Assembly: GCA_934457095.1 (NCBI GenBank) | Contig: CAKSHJ010000009.1 | Coordinates: forward strand, 5,261 to 69,260 | Reading direction: 5' to 3' | From: an uncultured Eubacteriales bacterium | GTDB taxonomy: Bacteria > Bacillota > Clostridia > Oscillospirales > Acutalibacteraceae | Length of the DNA stretch: 64,000 bases | In this document: positions 61,880 through 64,000 of the stretch, piece by piece | How the letters are laid out: every line of letters begins with the position of its first letter | Numbering within the stretch: the stretch's first letter is position 1 | The notes under the pieces: generated by a model | The model's database searches: none | Told to the model about the DNA's origin: nothing | What the model saw: the letters and a program-made list of their open reading frames with translations, nothing else | Position numbers and translations under genes: made by a program

Positions 61880-64000
61880 ATGAAGAAAAAACTATTCGAA
61901 AAGAAAAAACTACTATCAATCCTAATCGCAGCATGCATACTGGCATCAATGGTGCCGGTGTCGCTTCTCACGGCGTTTGCTGCGGACGCAACCACAGAAA
62001 TTGACTTAACGACCCTAACCGCGGACAAAGACATTACTACCGGTGGCAACTACAAAATAACCGGCGAAAGCACAACCCACAGGGTCAAGGTGACGACCAC
62101 CGACCACGTGACCATAACCCTGGACAACGCAAAGATTGAAACCCGGCAGTCTCCGCTGGAGCTGAGCGCAGACGCAAATGTAACGCTGCAGCTGAAAGAC
62201 GGCACCAACAACACATTCACAGCAACGGCAGCGGCGGGCATTTTGGTGCCGGAAAATGCGACCCTAACGATTGACAAGCTGACCGGCGAACAAGGCACAG
62301 GCAAGCTCATCGCCACGGGTGGAAACGGTGCAGGCATCGGCAGCAACGGCGGTGCAGACCAAGTGAATCAAGAGGCCTCCGGTACAGCTGGCGGCAACGG
62401 TTCTGACGGCAAATGGGATATAGATGTCAAGGGCAAAGCCGGAGTCGGCGGAGCCGGTGGCGCAGGTGGATACTCCGGTGGAAGCGCAACGGGCGGCGCA
62501 GGCGCCATTATCATTAACAGTGGAATTGTAACAGCAACCGGCGGTGGCAACAGTGCAGGCATCGGCGGCGGTGGCGGTAAAAACGGCACGGACGCCGGGC
62601 ATGGCGCAAACGGCACAAACGGCACCGAGGGTCAAGCTCGGCGAGACTGGAATAGCGGCGTATATAAAAATCAAATGATTTTCTGCGGTGCATCCGGCAG
62701 CAGCGGTGGTGGTGGAGCCGGCGGTAATGGCGGCAACGGTGGCAATGGCGGCAATGGCGGTACGGTTACGATTAACGGCGGTACGGTAAACGCGATTGGC
62801 AACGGTACGGCAGCAGGCATCGGCGGCGGATCCGGTGGTAACGGCGGCAATGGCGGCAATGGCGGCAATGGCGGTGCTCAAATCGGCAATCAGAATACAA
62901 ACCAGACAACCCTCTTTGACTGGAATGATGTGTATTGGTATCCGGGTTTTGGCGGAGCTGGCGGTAACGGTGCAGGCGGCGCAGGCGGCAACAGCGGACA
63001 GGGTGGCGATGCCGGTACACTTACCGTAAACGGCGGCGCAGTATATGCAAAAGGCGCAAAGGGCTTTGGCGGGGGCAAAACTGGCATATCTGGCACGAAT
63101 GGCACCGGTACACAATCCAATGGCGGAAGTAGTACTAATGCAAAATTTTGGTATGCAAAAGGAGGCTCTCATACAGATCAAGGCAACTGGTTTTATTGGA
63201 GTGGTAACAATGCAGCAGCAAAATACAGCAAAGCTGCAGGCAACGGAGGCAACGGCGGCACAGTGGCTTCGGTCACACGTCCGCAGGTAACCCCGGTAAA
63301 TGAAGGTACAGTAACCATAAGCAACGGTGCAAAGGTGGTTCTAGACAATACAGCAGACGACACACAAACGACCCGCCCCAAAAACGAAACCGGCACAGAG
63401 GTATATCATGCGCTGGTCAGCGTACAGGACGCCCAAGGCAACGCGGTAGAGGGAGCAACGGTAACGGTAGGCGGCAAAACCTACACCACCCGCACCCAAG
63501 CCGAGGAAATTGCAAATACGCATCACAAAGCGGGCACAGCAGACATCTGGGTGCCTCAGGACAGCTATACCTTAAAAGAAAAAATGGTAGAAAAAGCGGA
63601 CGTTGGTCACATTAAAACAGGTGAGGAATATCTGCTGAATATAACCGCAGACGACCAAACCGTAAGCGTAACCATCAGCGCAGAGGCAAAAGCGATCAAC
63701 GCCAATAAACGATACAACCCATTGACAGACGCTTTCAACGCACAAGGAACAGACATCACCGCCGGAGACACCATAGAAATTATTGCCGGCACGGTGACGG
63801 AAATTGATAACCGGCAATTACACAAAGACGTCACGCTAAAAACCAAGGCAGCAGCCAACAGCACACAACACACCTACAAAGCGGTAGAAGACAATACAAA
63901 AATAAGCGTAGACACAGACGGCCAAAAAATCACCCTAAAAGAAGGTGAATTAGAGGTAAGCGCGAACGCGCCTGTAACACTCACAGATCAGCAAGGCACA
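61880..64000 (+). CDS. Large secreted glycine-rich repeat protein, partial
   Basis: 707 codons are present without a stop; the gene continues beyond the window. A basic start and hydrophobic stretch (LLSILIAACILASMVPVSLL) form a signal peptide ending near LTAFAAD. Residues about 40-140 resemble the carbohydrate-binding/beta-helical DUF4353-type domain (VTITLDNAKI, NVTLQLKDGTNNTF, GILVPENATLTI). Then come Gly/Asn repeats such as GGNGGNGGNGG, alternating with TVTINGGTVNAIGNGTAAGIGGG-like strands, typical of right-handed beta-helix surface proteins. After about residue 480 an Ig/collagen-adhesin-like region follows (VSVQDAQGNAVEGATVTVGG). GAAAGGAAG precedes ATG 61880. Likely a cell-surface adhesin; anchoring signal not seen. 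Confidence 0.8.
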   Translation, partial: MKKKLFEKKKLLSILIAACILASMVPVSLLTAFAADATTEIDLTTLTADKDITTGGNYKITGESTTHRVKVTTTDHVTITLDNAKIETRQSPLELSADANVTLQLKDGTNNTFTATAAAGILVPENATLTIDKLTGEQGTGKLIATGGNGAGIGSNGGADQVNQEASGTAGGNGSDGKWDIDVKGKAGVGGAGGAGGYSGGSATGGAGAIIINSGIVTATGGGNSAGIGGGGGKNGTDAGHGANGTNGTEGQARRDWNSGVYKNQMIFCGASGSSGGGGAGGNGGNGGNGGNGGTVTINGGTVNAIGNGTAAGIGGGSGGNGGNGGNGGNGGAQIGNQNTNQTTLFDWNDVYWYPGFGGAGGNGAGGAGGNSGQGGDAGTLTVNGGAVYAKGAKGFGGGKTGISGTNGTGTQSNGGSSTNAKFWYAKGGSHTDQGNWFYWSGNNAAAKYSKAAGNGGNGGTVASVTRPQVTPVNEGTVTISNGAKVVLDNTADDTQTTRPKNETGTEVYHALVSVQDAQGNAVEGATVTVGGKTYTTRTQAEEIANTHHKAGTADIWVPQDSYTLKEKMVEKADVGHIKTGEEYLLNITADDQTVSVTISAEAKAINANKRYNPLTDAFNAQGTDITAGDTIEIIAGTVTEIDNRQLHKDVTLKTKAAANSTQHTYKAVEDNTKISVDTDGQKITLKEGELEVSANAPVTLTDQQGT

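Noticed and set aside
62050..63181. Long minus-strand frames rich in Ala/Pro/Thr
   Set aside because: They are the reverse reading of the Gly-rich repeats of the plus-strand surface protein, without ribosome binding sites or a recognisable family.

Overview
The window looks like the chromosome of a low to moderate G+C anaerobic Firmicute, most likely a Clostridia member near Oscillospiraceae/Ruminococcaceae (inferred from gene content; no search was run). Pointers are a type III glutamine synthetase next to an ammonium transporter, a DUF1934-argS pair, an L10 leader before rplJL, type A RNase P RNA, many TTG starts behind strong purine-rich ribosome binding sites, sigma-A promoters of the TTGACA-17-TATAAT type, and no outer-membrane genes.

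Layout. 1-3.1 kb (minus): start of an NAD+ synthetase gene, a GT2 glycosyltransferase and a frameshifted polytopic glycosyltransferase. 3.4-10.4 kb (plus): a surface polysaccharide operon with UDP-galactopyranose mutase (glf), three GT2 enzymes, one GT4 enzyme and a polymerase/ligase. 10.4-11.9 kb: two related small proteins, one a lipoprotein. 11.9-16.0 kb (minus): ddl-murI-DUF1934-argS. 16.2-20.8 kb: an unknown gene, rpmG-secE-nusG-rplK-rplA, then rplJ-rplL from its own promoter and L10 leader. 20.8-25.8 kb (minus): a phosphoesterase, sbcD, sbcC. 25.9-32.9 kb: a D,D-carboxypeptidase, rnpB, amt and glnN (minus), a cohesin-like membrane-anchored protein and tRNA-fMet.

32.9-36.5 kb is accessory DNA with the most interesting content: two tandem 345-bp modules, each with a tiny hydrophobic peptide gene, a convergent antisense RNA, a shared bidirectional terminator, direct repeats that make the antisense RNA complementary to the toxin start, and a perfect 5'-3' closing helix whose sequence differs between modules. 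This is the organisation of par/Fst-like type I toxin-antitoxin loci. The modules are separated by a perfect palindrome, GGGACGTACGTCCC, seen four times between 33.4 and 35.4 kb. An IS110 relic, a tyrosine recombinase and a 3' fragment of tRNA-Lys (an attachment-site scar) complete the island.

36.6-51.7 kb returns to core genes: a YfhO-like membrane protein, a cyclopropane fatty acid synthase, a DUF3298-type lipoprotein, a translationally coupled cydD-cydC-ygbA-ybaN operon, purC (minus), murD, two M42 aminopeptidases, a Met-gamma-lyase-like enzyme and tRNA-Leu. 52-61.6 kb is visibly more G+C rich and carries relics (IS5, subtilase, response-regulator and IS3-like fragments) around a methyltransferase, a TetR regulator and a divergent dpp/opp-type peptide or nickel ABC transporter with two near-identical operator-like repeats. 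From 61.9 kb to the end runs a large secreted glycine-rich repeat protein that continues beyond the window.
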